Shown piece after piece: positions 63,918-64,000 of a DNA stretch of 64,000 nt (position 1 is its first letter; each line of letters opens with the position of its first letter). The translations under genes and the position numbers were made by a program. Source of the stretch: Pseudoxanthomonas dokdonensis (lineage in GTDB: Bacteria; Pseudomonadota; Gammaproteobacteria; Xanthomonadales; Xanthomonadaceae); the NCBI RefSeq assembly GCF_001431405.1, contig NZ_LDJL01000017.1, positions 107,998 through 171,997 on the forward strand. Reading direction: 5' to 3'. The notes under the pieces are model-generated. The model saw only the letters and a list, made by a program, of their open reading frames with translations. It searched no databases and had not been told where the DNA came from.

Positions 63918-64000
63918 CTGTCTATTATACACATCTGAAGCTGCCACCGAGGCCCATTTGGTAGAATCCAGCGGGCACCAGAGACCCACTAAATAAATAA
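63918..64000. other. Probable sequencing-adapter read-through, not genome
   Basis: 63918-63936 (CTGTCTATTATACACATCT) differs at one base from the 19-base Tn5 mosaic end used in Nextera libraries, and the next 14 bases (GAAGCTGCCACCGA) differ at three from its read-2 extension. The rest of the window resembles degraded adapter and low-quality consensus. No genomic feature should be called here. Confidence 0.9.

Noticed and set aside
63714..63989. Minus-strand hypothetical gene at the contig end
   Set aside because: It starts in adapter-derived sequence and consists of the 110-bp repeat.

Overview
The window is a gene-dense, GC-rich chromosomal segment. Gene content and order suggest a gammaproteobacterium of the Xanthomonadaceae/Lysobacteraceae type: tig-clpP-clpX-lon-hup-ppiD, phoB-phoR-ppk-ppx, creB-creC-creD, gloB-methyltransferase-rnhA-dnaQ, and many secreted S9 peptidases beside POT and OPT peptide transporters. 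The species cannot be fixed by eye. Almost everything is core chromosome. I see no phage, plasmid, transposase, CRISPR or defence island.

Layout. 1-2319: the end of a dTDP-L-rhamnose operon (rmlA, cut by the window edge, then rmlC and rmlD). 2448-13969: a peptide-use neighbourhood with two tandem secreted S9 peptidases, a POT permease, an OPT permease, a third S9 peptidase and a DUF819 membrane protein. 14048-20310 (minus): mfd, a GNAT protein, a DUF808 protein and rlmJ. 20356-24871 (plus): creB and creC, a REP-rich spacer, creD with a candidate CreB site, and an unrecognised ORF. 24755-35100 (minus): a PAP2 phosphatase and a glycosyltransferase, an aldo/keto reductase, ppx, ppk, phoR and phoB behind a three-repeat Pho box, and a BepA-like M48 protease. 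35310-38699 (plus): glutaredoxin plus an AhpD-like protein, isocitrate dehydrogenase and an NhaC-type antiporter. 38838-40294 (minus): a Bax-inhibitor-1 protein and five tRNAs. 40521-49609 (plus): tig, clpP, clpX, lon (with a candidate sigma-32 promoter), hup, three tRNAs and ppiD. 50110-52977 (minus): fabI, mltD and gloB. 53033-55486 (plus): methyltransferase, rnhA, GNAT and dnaQ. 55518-58469: a PP2C phosphatase, tRNA-Ser, a hairpin-rich tandem repeat, a DUF6165 gene and a nitronate monooxygenase-like gene. 58491-63341: a heptosyltransferase-like gene divergent from a translationally coupled run of kdkA, an MBL hydrolase, moaA, moaC, moaD and moaE. 63342-64000: REP-derived tandem repeats, then sequence that looks like Nextera adapter read-through, so the last ~83 bases are probably not genomic.

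Themes. The phosphate-linked genes (phoB-phoR-ppk-ppx, and a glycosyltransferase-PAP2 pair with its own Pho-box-like site) may form one phosphate-starvation response. The rml genes, heptosyltransferase-like gene and kdkA belong to surface polysaccharide and LPS assembly. The Tig/ClpXP/Lon/PpiD block is the protein-quality-control core. The most unusual non-coding features are a 73-bp array with three hairpins per unit, a 19-bp inverted copy of the tRNA-Ser 3-prime end, and a 34-bp minisatellite built from half a REP element.
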